From positions 1-24,275 of the forward strand of contig CALTTF010000021.1 of assembly GCA_943908385.1 (NCBI GenBank): a DNA stretch of 24,275 nucleotides, written 5' to 3'. Below the pieces are notes generated by a model. It saw nothing but the letters and a program-made list of their open reading frames with translations. It was not told where the DNA came from and made no database searches. This DNA comes from an uncultured Corynebacterium sp. (GTDB lineage Bacteria; Actinomycetota; Actinomycetes; Mycobacteriales; Mycobacteriaceae). A program made the position numbers and the translations under genes. This document shows, one piece after another, positions 1-7,719 of the stretch; positions within the stretch are counted from its first letter, which is position 1, and the number at the start of each line of letters is the position of its first letter.

Positions 1-159
1 GCCTTCGAGCTGCACTACCCGCACATGGTTGAGACCATGCGCCGTGAGGCTCACAGTGGCCACCACGATCCGCGCTCCGAGGCGACCACTCCGGGCCAGA
101 CCGACAGCCGTGCTACTCGTCCGGCTGCCGCTAACGGCTCCACCAAGGTGACTGACTAA
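1..159 (+). CDS. ctaD: Cytochrome c oxidase subunit I, C-terminal end (partial)
   Basis: An open frame enters from the left edge and ends at TAA 157-159, giving 52 residues. It begins with AFELHYPHMVETMRRE, which resembles the conserved cytosolic end of actinobacterial cytochrome aa3 oxidase subunit I, followed by a low-complexity His/Thr/Ala tail that varies between species. CtaD carries the haem a and a3-CuB sites of the terminal oxidase in the cytoplasmic membrane, but none of those residues lie in this fragment. The identification rests on the short motif and on serB following directly, the gene order known from C. glutamicum and M. tuberculosis. No start or promoter is visible because the gene is cut by the window edge. 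Confidence 0.75.
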   Translation, partial: AFELHYPHMVETMRREAHSGHHDPRSEATTPGQTDSRATRPAAANGSTKVTD

Positions 160-210
160 GCGCTAGCACGGCCTAACGGCCACCCCAACACGGCCGCTCC
201 TGATTGACCG

Positions 211-237
211 CCCCGCACCACACCGAGTGGTGCGGGG
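211..237 (+). terminator. Hairpin between ctaD and serB
   Basis: A perfect 10-bp stem (CCCCGCACCA at 211-220, TGGTGCGGGG at 228-237) with a 7-nt loop lies 52 nt after the ctaD stop. The tail CTTCGTGCTGTAGTTT is not a clean T-run, so this is a moderate terminator. It overlaps a possible TTG extension of serB, which argues against that upstream start. Confidence 0.6.
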
Positions 238-247
238 CTTCGTGCTG

Positions 248-253
248 TAGTTT
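248..253 (+). promoter_or_regulatory. -10 box for leaderless serB
   Basis: TAGTTT matches the TANNNT -10 consensus and is followed by exactly 7 nt before ATG 261, placing the likely transcription start on the start codon. No Shine-Dalgarno sequence precedes the ATG. Confidence 0.55.
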
Positions 254-260
254 CGTATCC

Positions 261-1511
261 ATGAGTTACGCCGTCGCCTTGCAGCCTGGTCTCCACTACG
301 CCGTGATCACTTTGACGGGAGCGGACCGTCCGGGAGTGACGGCGGCGTTCTTCGCAATCTTGTCGCAGCACGGGGTGCAGCTCCTCGACGCGGAGCAGGC
401 GAATTTCCGGGGCCGCCTCGCCCTGGCCGCCTTCGCGGGAGTCAAGCCGTCGGCGGTGGAGACGCTGCGCCGCGATCTGGAGGCGGCCCCGGAGCTGTCG
501 GACCACTCGGTCCTGATCGAGACCGACGAGGAGTCCCTGGCCCCGCAGCGCAAGCGCTCCACGCACGCGGTGGTGGTGCTGGGCAATCCGGTGACGGCGG
601 AGGCTGTCTCGGAGATCGGCCGCACTCTGGCGGATTTCGGGGCGAATATCGACCGCATCCGCGGAATCTCCGACTATCCGGTGACGGGCCTGGAGCTGTC
701 CATCACCATTCCGGGGCAGGGCGACGAGGTCAGCCACACGGTGCGTCAGGCGCTCGCCGAGCTGTCGTCCGGCCTCGGGGTGGACATCGCGATCGAGCGC
801 GCGGGGCTCGCGCGCCGCTCGAAGCGTCTCGTGTGCTTCGACTGCGACTCGACGTTGATCACGGGCGAGGTCATCGAGATGCTCGCCGCGCACGCGGGGC
901 GCGAGGACGAGGTCGCCGCCGTCACAGAGCGCGCCATGCGCGGCGAGCTCGATTTCGAGGAGTCGCTCCGTGAGCGCGTGAAGGCGTTGGCCGGGCTCGA
1001 CGCGAAGGTGATCGATGAGGTCGCGCGCGATATCGTGCTCACGCCGGGCGCGCGCACGACGATCCGCACGCTGAAGCAGATGGGCTACCGCACCGCAGTG
1101 GTCTCCGGCGGATTCATCCAGGTGCTCGAGCCCCTGGTGGCCGATCTCGAGCTGGACTACGCGCGCGCCAACACGCTCGAGATCGTCGACGGGAAGTTGA
1201 CGGGCGAGGTGATCGGGAAGGTCGTCGATAGGCGCGCGAAGGCTGATTTCCTCGCGGAATTTGCCGCGGATTCAGGGTTGCGCATGTCGCAGACGGTCGC
1301 GGTGGGCGACGGCGCCAACGACATCGACATGATCACGAAGGCTGGCTTGGGCATCGCGTTCAATGCGAAGCCGGCACTGCGCGAGGTGGCCGACACTGCG
1401 CTGAGCTACCCGTTCCTCGACGCGGTGCTCTACATCATGGGCGTTCCGCGCCACGAGATCGACGTGCTCAACGACGAGCAGGGCATCGACGGCAAGGTCG
1501 CGCTCGATTAA
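261..1511 (+). CDS. serB: Phosphoserine phosphatase with two N-terminal ACT domains
   Basis: The gene encodes 416 residues. SerB hydrolyses O-phospho-L-serine to L-serine, the last step of serine synthesis from 3-phosphoglycerate, in the cytosol. Two ACT-like regulatory domains occupy about residues 12-85 and 102-180. The C-terminal HAD phosphatase domain shows the nucleophile motif D194-C-D196-S-T, the SGGF motif near 282 and GDGANDIDM at 349-357, which binds Mg2+. The dual-ACT plus HAD layout matches mycobacterial SerB2. The frame stays open to a TTG at 204, but ATG 261 is preferred because a -10 box lies 7 nt upstream and the 204 extension runs through the upstream hairpin. The stop TAA shares one base with the next gene's ATG, so the two are probably co-transcribed. 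Confidence 0.93.
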   Translation: MSYAVALQPGLHYAVITLTGADRPGVTAAFFAILSQHGVQLLDAEQANFRGRLALAAFAGVKPSAVETLRRDLEAAPELSDHSVLIETDEESLAPQRKRSTHAVVVLGNPVTAEAVSEIGRTLADFGANIDRIRGISDYPVTGLELSITIPGQGDEVSHTVRQALAELSSGLGVDIAIERAGLARRSKRLVCFDCDSTLITGEVIEMLAAHAGREDEVAAVTERAMRGELDFEESLRERVKALAGLDAKVIDEVARDIVLTPGARTTIRTLKQMGYRTAVVSGGFIQVLEPLVADLELDYARANTLEIVDGKLTGEVIGKVVDRRAKADFLAEFAADSGLRMSQTVAVGDGANDIDMITKAGLGIAFNAKPALREVADTALSYPFLDAVLYIMGVPRHEIDVLNDEQGIDGKVALD

Positions 1512-2251
1512 TGGGCAGCGAGCTTATCGACGCCCACCGCTTCCTCACCGAGTCCCTCTCCGCTCCGGGGCGGGGCAGTGAGGATCCCGACGACCCGCAG
1601 ACGGTGCAGGCGATGCAGATCGCGCTGCATGTCCCGAAGCCGGAACGTCCGGAGCGGTCCGAACTTCTAGCCGCCGCTGCGCAGGCGGTCGTAGCGGTGT
1701 GCCTCGACCCGCGTGCGGGGCAGCGTGACAGTGCGTGGCATGACGCGCTGGGGCAGTGGTACGGCCACCGCATTCGCAAGATCGCCCGGCGCGCCCGGGG
1801 CGCCGGATGGGACAATGTTCAAGCCCTGCCGGGCTGCACCGCGACAGTGGGCGGCGCATCCGCGCGCGCGTTCATTCCGTCGGCGGTGGCGGATGTCCCG
1901 CACCTGATCTCCAAGCTCCAGATCCGTGGAACGGAGCTGCCTATCGACGACCCGGGTGAGCCGGATCCCGCGATTCCCCTCATCGCGATCGATGCTGAGT
2001 TGGGGATGACCGCCGGCAAAGCCGCCGCGCAGGCTGGCCACGGCTCGATGCTGCTCGCCGCTGCGATGAGCGGAGAGCACGTCTCAGCCTGGGCCGCCGA
2101 CGGCTTCCCGCTGCAGGTCCGCGAGGTCCCGCGGGATGTGTTCACGCAGCTCGCCTCCGATCCTGCCGCGGTAGCGGTGCAGGACAGCGGCTTCACCGAG
2201 GTCGCGCCCGGCTCTACGACAGTGGTCGCCCTGCCGGGTGCATACGCCTAA
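1511..2251 (+). CDS. Peptidyl-tRNA hydrolase, Pth2-like
   Basis: This 246-residue protein has a C-terminal half resembling the Pth2 fold: IDAELGMTAGKAAAQAGHGS at about residues 155-174 matches the Pth2 'MxxGKxAAQxxHA' motif, and DSGFTEVAPGSTTVVALPG near the end matches the family's 'D.G.T.vapGs.TvlaigP' ending. Pth2 enzymes release peptides or N-blocked amino acids from prematurely dropped tRNAs. The roughly 150-residue N-terminal part is not in archaeal Pth2 (about 115 aa in total) and is typical only of actinobacterial versions; I assign it no function. The start overlaps the serB stop by one base (TAATG), indicating coupling. Convergent dinG begins only 6 nt after the stop, with no hairpin between them. 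Confidence 0.75.
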   Translation: MGSELIDAHRFLTESLSAPGRGSEDPDDPQTVQAMQIALHVPKPERPERSELLAAAAQAVVAVCLDPRAGQRDSAWHDALGQWYGHRIRKIARRARGAGWDNVQALPGCTATVGGASARAFIPSAVADVPHLISKLQIRGTELPIDDPGEPDPAIPLIAIDAELGMTAGKAAAQAGHGSMLLAAAMSGEHVSAWAADGFPLQVREVPRDVFTQLASDPAAVAVQDSGFTEVAPGSTTVVALPGAYA

Positions 2252-2257
2252 CGATTC

Positions 2258-4273
2258 CTATTTCCCGCCCTTTTGCGGCGAGGTCAGCCGGCGCAGCGCG
2301 CCGCGCACGACCTCCGGGTCGGTGGTCTGCCAGAAATCCGGTAGCGATGCGCGGAGGAACTGGCCGTAGCGCTTCGTTGCCAGGCGGCTGTCCAACACCG
2401 AGACGACTCCGCGGTCGGTGGTGCTGCGCAGCAGGCGGCCCGTGCCCTGGGCCAGCAGCAGAGCGGCGTGAGTGGCGGAGACCTCCATGAACCCGGAGCG
2501 CCCGGCGGCGTCGGCGGCATTGCTGCGCGCCTGCAGCAGCGGGTCGTCGGGGCGGGGGAAGGGGATGCGGTCGATGATCACCTGGGACAGCGAGCTGCCC
2601 GGCACGTCCACTCCCTGCCACAGAGTCAGTGTGCCGAAAAGGCAAGAATTCTCGTTGTTGGTGAATTCCTTGACCAGCGCGCCGATCGAGTCGTCGCCTT
2701 GGACAAAGATGTCGAAGGGCAGGCGGGGCCGTAGCGCTTCGGTGGCTTCGACGGCCGCGCGTTTCGACGAGAACAGCCCCAGTGTCCTGCCGCCCGCCGC
2801 CGTGATGAGCTCGGCCATCTCGTCGAGAGTCTCGCTGTGCAGCCCGTCGCGCCCGGGCGGCGGCAGGTGCCGGGCGGTGTAGAGGATGCCGCTCTTCCGC
2901 GGGTCGAAGGGCGTGCCGGCGTCGAGGCTGTCCCAGGAACCGTCGGGCAGGCCCCAATTGGCCGCCATGGCCCGGAAATTTCCGCCGATGGCCAAGGTGG
3001 CCGACGCCAGCACGACGGTCTGCTCGGTGAAGAGCCGCTCGCGCAGCAGGGCTGCGACCGACAGCGGCGCGACGGCCACGGAATCGCCGTAGCGCTCCGA
3101 ACGGGTCAGCCACACCACGTCGAAATGCTCCGCCGGGTCCTCCTCGTCGAAGACCTCGAGGATGCGCACGAGCGAATCGTGCTGCTCCTGCAGGTGGTTC
3201 TTCAGGTTCTCGCGCTCGGCGAAGGTCTCCGGGTCGTTCGTCGATTCGCCTTCGGGGGCGCGCGCAATCGCTTCGCGGGTGCGCCACAGGGCGTCGCGGA
3301 CAGCGGCGAAGGAGGCGCGTGCAGGATCGGAAATCGTCTCCCAGCGGCCGGGGGTTTCGAGGCCGAGGACGGCGGAGAAGTCGTCGATAAGCTCTTCGAG
3401 CTTCTGCTGCTCTGTCTTGGCTTTGAGCTTCCCGGCGCGGCGCGCGGCGAGCGTGAGTGCGCGCGCGGAGAGCTCGTTGGTGGCCACGGATGTGACCCGG
3501 CCGTCGAGCTCGTGCGCCTCGTCGATGATGACCACGTCGTGCTCGGGGAGGATATTCACATCCGACATGGCGTCGATGGCGAGCAGGGCGTGGTTGGTGA
3601 CCACGATGTCGACGTCCTGCGTGCGGCGGCGTGCGGCCTCGGCGAAGCACTCCTCGCCGTGCGGGCAGCGTGTGGCGCCCAGGCACTCGTTGGCTGTGAC
3701 GGAGACCTGGCGCCACGCCATGTCCGGCACGCCCGGCTCGAGCTCGTCGCGGTCGCCCGTCTCCGTCTCGTCTGCCCATTCGTGGACACGCTTGATGTGC
3801 CCGCCGAGCCAGGAGACCTGCTCGGTGTCCATGAGCGCGTCCGGCGCTTCCTGGTCGACGGTGAGCTTATTCAGGCACAGGTAGTTCGAGCGGCCCTTCT
3901 GAATGGCGAACGTCGGCGTGCGCGGCAGCAGCGGTTCGAGCGCCTCGACGAGCCGCGGCAGGTCGCGTTCCACGAGCTGGCGCTGCAGCGCGAGCGTCGC
4001 GGTGGAGACGATCACGGTCGTGTCCGTGGCTTGCGCGTGCCGGATCGCGGGGACGAGGTAGGCCAACGACTTGCCCGTGCCGGTGCCGGCCTGGACCGCC
4101 AAGTGCCGTTCGGACTCCAGTGAGTTCGAGACAGCTTCCGCCATGGCCACCTGGCCGGGCCGGCGGGAGCCGCCGAGGGCGTCCACCGCTGCGTCGAGAA
4201 GCTCCTCCGTGGACAACGAGAGCGGGCGGTCCGGATCCGTGCTCTGCTCGTTGTCCTCCTGCGTGCCCGTCAC
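2258..4273 (-). CDS. dinG: DinG/XPD-family ATP-dependent DNA helicase
   Basis: The product is 671 residues. DinG-type helicases are superfamily 2, 5'-3' iron-sulphur helicases that unwind D-loops, R-loops and other structures in repair. Visible motifs are Walker A AGTGTGKS (about 62-69), four cysteines suited to an Fe-S cluster (about 133, 197, 203 and 209), the Walker B DEAH box at 251-254, and a motif VI-like QGTGRLLR near the C-terminus. I chose GTG 4273 because it overlaps the pncB stop as GTGA (4 nt), a classic coupling arrangement; upstream extension would only read pncB DNA in another frame. The order pncB–dinG equals Rv1330c–Rv1329c. YoaA-like naming is an alternative to DinG, since the two subgroups are hard to separate by eye. 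Confidence 0.92.
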   Translation of the reverse strand: MTGTQEDNEQSTDPDRPLSLSTEELLDAAVDALGGSRRPGQVAMAEAVSNSLESERHLAVQAGTGTGKSLAYLVPAIRHAQATDTTVIVSTATLALQRQLVERDLPRLVEALEPLLPRTPTFAIQKGRSNYLCLNKLTVDQEAPDALMDTEQVSWLGGHIKRVHEWADETETGDRDELEPGVPDMAWRQVSVTANECLGATRCPHGEECFAEAARRRTQDVDIVVTNHALLAIDAMSDVNILPEHDVVIIDEAHELDGRVTSVATNELSARALTLAARRAGKLKAKTEQQKLEELIDDFSAVLGLETPGRWETISDPARASFAAVRDALWRTREAIARAPEGESTNDPETFAERENLKNHLQEQHDSLVRILEVFDEEDPAEHFDVVWLTRSERYGDSVAVAPLSVAALLRERLFTEQTVVLASATLAIGGNFRAMAANWGLPDGSWDSLDAGTPFDPRKSGILYTARHLPPPGRDGLHSETLDEMAELITAAGGRTLGLFSSKRAAVEATEALRPRLPFDIFVQGDDSIGALVKEFTNNENSCLFGTLTLWQGVDVPGSSLSQVIIDRIPFPRPDDPLLQARSNAADAAGRSGFMEVSATHAALLLAQGTGRLLRSTTDRGVVSVLDSRLATKRYGQFLRASLPDFWQTTDPEVVRGALRRLTSPQKGGK

Positions 4274-5616
4274 TCTTCGGGGAAGCCGACGAAGCGCGTG
4301 CGCACAGCCGGTTCGTCGCGGGACAGGGACAGGCCCTCCCACGGCAACGTCTCGCGCTGCTTGGCCAGGTGCTCGCGGGAGGCTTCCAGGTCCTCCTGGC
4401 CGTCGACGATCTCGCCGTCGCGCATCAGCGGGATGACAAGCTCGCGGAAGTCCAGCGTCGTCGGGTTCTCCGGCGGATTGGACTGCGGGTAGATGATCTC
4501 ATCCACCGCGACGCCCGTGCCGCGGTACGTGCGCACCGCTCCCTTCGCGCCGCCTTTCATCTGCTTGCCGGACGAGCGCTTCGCCACAGCGACGCCGTCG
4601 ACTTCGACGAGCTTGTACACCATCCCCGCGGTCGGCGCGCCCGAGCCCGTGACCACGGACGTGCCCACGCCGAAGGCGTCCACCGGGTCGCCGCGCAGAC
4701 CGGCGATGGCGAATTCATCGAGGTCGCTGGAGACGATGATCTTGGTGTTGTAGGCGCCGAGACTGTCGAGCTGCGCGCGCACGCGCCGGGACATGATGCC
4801 CAAATCACCCGAGTCGAGGCGCACTCCGCCGAGCTCCGTCCCCGCGACCTCGATGGCGTTGGCCACGCCCTGGGTAATGTCGTAGGTGTCCACGAGCAGC
4901 GTCGTGTCCACGCCGAGCGACTCGATCTGCGCTGTGAACGCGGCCTTCTCGTTCGGCGTGCCGTCCGGGTCGGTGTGCAGCAGCGTCCACGCGTGCGCCG
5001 CGGTGCCGGCAGCCGGGATGCCGTACCGCAGGCTTGCCTCCATATTGGAGGTGGAATCGAAACCGGCGATATACGCGGCGCGGGCCGAGGTCACGGCGGA
5101 CTGCTCGTTGGTGCGGCGCGACCCCATCTCCATGATCGGGCGGCCGTCCGCCGCGGTGACCATACGCGATGCCGCGGTCGCCACAGCCGAGTCGGAGTTC
5201 AGGATCGACAGGATCACCGTCTCCAGGATGCAGCACTCCGCGAACGTGCCGCGCACGGTCAGGATGGGGGAGTAGGGGAAGTACAGCTCGCCTTCCCGGT
5301 AGCCGTCGATCTGCCCGCTGAAGCGGTAATTGCGCAGGAAGTCCTTGGTCTCGTCGCTCAAGAAATCCGCGGTGGCGATCTGCTCCTCGGTGAAGCGGAA
5401 TTTGCGCACCGCCTCGATCAAACGCCCAGTGCCGGCGACGACGCCGTAGCGGCGTTCGTGCTGCAGCTTGCGGGCGAAGACCTCGAACACGCACTGGCGC
5501 GAATGCGTCCCGTCCTTCATGGAGGCGTCGAGCATGGTCAGCTCGTACATGTCCGTCAAGAAGGCGGTGGAGGTCTGGTGGTTGCTGGACTGGATGTCCG
5601 ACTCGGGCGTAGTCAT
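4270..5616 (-). CDS. pncB: Nicotinate phosphoribosyltransferase
   Basis: The 448-residue protein converts nicotinate, PRPP and ATP to nicotinate mononucleotide, the entry step of the Preiss-Handler NAD salvage pathway. Family signatures include the N-terminal TDMYELTML, the MGSRRTNEQSAV region, GFDSTSNMEA, the TAAHAW motif with the histidine that is phosphorylated in this family, and LDSGDLG. Length is normal for the actinobacterial PncB1 class. ATG 5616 is preferred to the in-frame GTG 5622 because a TAGTGT box lies exactly 7 nt upstream of the ATG. Translation of dinG is coupled to its end. The gene is divergent from clpS with about 120 bp between. pncA, the enzyme that makes its substrate, lies further along at 20888-21475. 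Confidence 0.93.
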   Translation of the reverse strand: MTTPESDIQSSNHQTSTAFLTDMYELTMLDASMKDGTHSRQCVFEVFARKLQHERRYGVVAGTGRLIEAVRKFRFTEEQIATADFLSDETKDFLRNYRFSGQIDGYREGELYFPYSPILTVRGTFAECCILETVILSILNSDSAVATAASRMVTAADGRPIMEMGSRRTNEQSAVTSARAAYIAGFDSTSNMEASLRYGIPAAGTAAHAWTLLHTDPDGTPNEKAAFTAQIESLGVDTTLLVDTYDITQGVANAIEVAGTELGGVRLDSGDLGIMSRRVRAQLDSLGAYNTKIIVSSDLDEFAIAGLRGDPVDAFGVGTSVVTGSGAPTAGMVYKLVEVDGVAVAKRSSGKQMKGGAKGAVRTYRGTGVAVDEIIYPQSNPPENPTTLDFRELVIPLMRDGEIVDGQEDLEASREHLAKQRETLPWEGLSLSRDEPAVRTRFVGFPEE

Positions 5617-5623
5617 GCGCACA

Positions 5624-5629
5624 ACACTA
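5624..5629 (-). promoter_or_regulatory. -10 box for leaderless pncB-dinG
   Basis: On the minus strand TAGTGT is followed by 7 nt and then ATG 5616. No ribosome binding site is visible in the 7 nt. Confidence 0.5.
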
Positions 5630-5723
5630 GTCGGTGGGGCGGACCATGCGGCGCGCCAGTTCGTCCGGCGGGGGACGCCTGCGCGTCACGACGGCCGCCC
5701 CGCAGCCCGGCGCGGAAGTCTAG

Positions 5724-5729
5724 TACCCT
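5724..5729 (+). promoter_or_regulatory. -10 box for leaderless clpS
   Basis: TACCCT (TANNNT) is followed by 7 nt and ATG 5737. This supports ATG 5737 over the internal ATG 5776. The box is GC-rich in its variable positions, so it is weaker than the others. Confidence 0.45.
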
Positions 5730-5736
5730 TGGGCCT

Positions 5737-6063
5737 ATGACTGGTGTCACACGCGAGATTCGGATGGGCTCCCCGATGGCTACGCCTGAGCTCGACGAGG
5801 AGATCGACGTCGATGTCGATGTCGCCGAGAACCTGCCCTGGATGTGCATTGTGTGGGACGACCCGGTGAACCTGCAGAGCTACGTCACCTACGTCTTCCA
5901 GACCGTGCTGGGGTACGGGCGCAAGCGCGCCCAGGAGCTGATGATGCAGGTGCACACCGAAGGCAAGGCCGTCGTCTCCTCCGGTGAGAAGGACAAGGTC
6001 GAAGGCGACGTGAAGAAGCTGCACACCGCGGGCCTGTGGGCCACGATGCAGCAGGCCGGCTAG
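5737..6063 (+). CDS. clpS: ATP-dependent Clp protease adaptor ClpS
   Basis: The 108-residue protein is the N-degron recognin that binds proteins with bulky N-terminal residues and hands them to the ClpC/ClpA unfoldase with ClpP. The core is clear: ENLPWMCIVWDDPVNLQSYV starts at about residue 32, with the N-D-x-V/W-D-D-P and Y-V features of the family, followed by the helical LMMQVHTEGKAVV segment. An acidic Asp/Glu-rich stretch precedes the core. The start at 5737 is chosen from the -10 spacing; an ATG at 5776 would trim 13 residues and remains possible. A DUF2017 gene and a P1 peptidase follow, as in Rv1331-Rv1333. Confidence 0.93.
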   Translation: MTGVTREIRMGSPMATPELDEEIDVDVDVAENLPWMCIVWDDPVNLQSYVTYVFQTVLGYGRKRAQELMMQVHTEGKAVVSSGEKDKVEGDVKKLHTAGLWATMQQAG

Positions 6064-6130
6064 CCCTGGCCAATGCCGGTGAATTCAATTGGCGGCGACA
6101 GACAGCGACAGACACTCACAACTGGTTCGA

Positions 6131-6138
6131 GGGAGAGG
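6131..6138 (+). promoter_or_regulatory. Ribosome binding site deciding the DUF2017 start
   Basis: GGGAGAGG lies 7 nt before ATG 6146 and is the reason for choosing that start over an in-frame ATG at 6089. Confidence 0.7.
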
Positions 6139-6145
6139 CGAGAAG

Positions 6146-6685
6146 ATGCAGCCGTGGCGGCGGAAGAAGGGGCTCATGCGCACCCCGCGTTACAGCACCG
6201 TGTTCGACCCGATGGAGCGCGAAGTCATCGGCGACCTGACAGCCACGGTCTCTGAGGCGCTCATCCAGCGCGCGCAGTCCGCGCCGAAGGATGAGCTGGC
6301 CGCGATGATGGACATGCCCTCCGGCCACAGCGAGGCGCCGGAGGATCCGTCCCTGGCGCGCCTGCTGCCCGATTTCGAGCGCGAGGGCGACGAGGAATTC
6401 GACGGCGACAACTCCCTGCTGCGCAGCCTGCACGAGAACGACATCATCAAGGCGAAGCTGATGAATCTCCAGGTGATCAACGCCGCTCTCGGCCCCACCG
6501 GCGGCGTGGCCGTCACCGTCGAAGAAGAGGAAGCCCACCAGGTCATCGCGGCTCTCAATGACATGCGCCTCTACGTCGCCTCCGCCGACGCGAAGAATGA
6601 AGCGGCGGAGCAGGACCGCGACAATCTCGTCGAGTGGCTGGCGTTTTGTCAGGACTCCCTGCTGCAAGCTCTGATGGGTGAATAG
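6146..6685 (+). CDS. DUF2017 family protein
   Basis: The 179-residue acidic protein belongs by context and appearance to DUF2017, which follows clpS in actinobacteria (Rv1332 in M. tuberculosis). It has a basic N-terminus (MQPWRRKKGLMR), then mixed helical sequence ending in NLVEWLAFCQDSLLQALMGE; no signal peptide or membrane segment is visible. No function is established that I know of. The conserved linkage to ClpS makes a role near Clp proteolysis an inference only. An 82-nt gap separates it from clpS, with no terminator, so both may share a transcript, while the good ribosome site shows it is translated from a leadered message. Its end overlaps the next gene's GTG by 8 nt. Confidence 0.8.
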   Translation: MQPWRRKKGLMRTPRYSTVFDPMEREVIGDLTATVSEALIQRAQSAPKDELAAMMDMPSGHSEAPEDPSLARLLPDFEREGDEEFDGDNSLLRSLHENDIIKAKLMNLQVINAALGPTGGVAVTVEEEEAHQVIAALNDMRLYVASADAKNEAAEQDRDNLVEWLAFCQDSLLQALMGE

Positions 6686-7706
6686 CGTGCCCGCCGCTCC
6701 CGCCGCTGTTCAGCCCGGACAATTCGACATTCCCGGCCTGCATGTCGGACATGTCTCGCTCGGGGACACCGGCGTGACCGCGCTCGTCGCCGCGAATAAT
6801 GCGGGCATGACCGGCGCCGTCGATGTGCGCGGCGGCGGGCCCGGCACGCGGGAGACCGACCTGCTCAACCCGCACAACACCGTCCAGCGCGTCCACGCCG
6901 TCGTCCTGTCGGGCGGTTCCGCTTTCGGCCTGGCCGCGGCAGACGGCGCGATGCGTGAACTCGAGTCGCGCGGCCGCGGCTTCGCTGTCTTCGGCGAGGA
7001 CCAGCCCGGCCCGCGCGTGCCGATCGTCCCCGCCGCCGTGATCTTCGACCTCATCATCGGTGACCCGGACCACCGCCCAGTCGCCGGGGACGGTGCCGCG
7101 GCTGTGCGTGCGGCGCTCGACGAGGGCAGTGCACCCGAGTCCGGCAGTGTCGGCGCCGGCTGCGGTGCGACTGCCGGCGTGCTGCGCGGGGGAGTGGGCA
7201 CGGCGCAGACGACCGTCGCCGGCGAGAACGGCGCCGACTACACAGTCGCGGCGCTCGTCGTGGCGAACCCTCTGGGCAGTGTGATCGACCCGGCGACCGG
7301 CCGGTTCTTCGGCGACCCCGCGCGGCCGCCGGTGGACCTCGAGCAGTTCAATGCTCTGGAGCGGTCGGCACCGAAACTGAACACCACCATCGGCGTGATC
7401 GCCACCGACTGCCCGCTGCCGCAGGCGCAGCTGGAACGTCTCGCCATGACCGGCCACGACGGCATTGCCCGCGCGGTGCGCCCCTCGCACTCGCCGCTGG
7501 ACGGCGACACCCTCTTCGTCGTGTCCACCGCAGATGCCAGCGCCTATTCCGCGGTGAGCCCTGCCGATGCCGACCCGGACCTCTACTACGCGCTGTGCGA
7601 CGCGTCCGCTCGCTGCGTGGAGGCGGCCATTGTCGACGGCGTCGCCGCAGCCTCGCCCGGCTACGACGTCGCGGCATGGGGAGACATCGCCGAAGCAGCA
7701 CATTAA
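6678..7706 (+). CDS. P1 family peptidase (DmpA-like aminopeptidase)
   Basis: The 342-residue protein matches the peptidase family P1 (DmpA/BapA, N-terminal-nucleophile fold), whose members remove N-terminal amino acids after cleaving themselves into two chains. Signatures are GLHVGHVSLGDTGVT near the N-terminus, VVLSGGSAFGLAAADG, GSVGAGCGATAG, and NTTIGVIATDCPL. By analogy to the DmpA Gly-Ser cleavage site, self-processing would fall between N235 and T236, making T236 the nucleophile. GTG 6678 overlaps the upstream gene by 8 nt; GTG 6687, just past the stop, is an equally possible start. The homologue in the same position in M. tuberculosis is Rv1333. No signal peptide is seen, so it is probably cytosolic. 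The physiological substrate is unknown. Confidence 0.85.
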   Translation: MNSVPAAPAAVQPGQFDIPGLHVGHVSLGDTGVTALVAANNAGMTGAVDVRGGGPGTRETDLLNPHNTVQRVHAVVLSGGSAFGLAAADGAMRELESRGRGFAVFGEDQPGPRVPIVPAAVIFDLIIGDPDHRPVAGDGAAAVRAALDEGSAPESGSVGAGCGATAGVLRGGVGTAQTTVAGENGADYTVAALVVANPLGSVIDPATGRFFGDPARPPVDLEQFNALERSAPKLNTTIGVIATDCPLPQAQLERLAMTGHDGIARAVRPSHSPLDGDTLFVVSTADASAYSAVSPADADPDLYYALCDASARCVEAAIVDGVAAASPGYDVAAWGDIAEAAH

Positions 7707-7709
7707 GCT
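7704..7709 (+). promoter_or_regulatory. Possible -10 box for the rhomboid gene
   Basis: TAAGCT starts in the stop codon of the P1 peptidase and lies 10 nt before ATG 7720, so any leader would be only about 3 nt. It is less precisely spaced than the 7-nt set. Confidence 0.35.
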
Positions 7710-7719
7710 GAACGGCACC

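Noticed and set aside
2214..3779. A 521-codon minus-strand frame inside dinG
   Set aside because: It is an Arg/Gly/Pro-rich shadow in another frame of a gene with complete helicase motifs, caused by high GC at third positions.
4120..5736. Long plus-strand extension upstream of clpS
   Set aside because: It is antisense to pncB and of shadow composition; ClpS proteins are about 100 residues and the -10 spacing supports ATG 5737.
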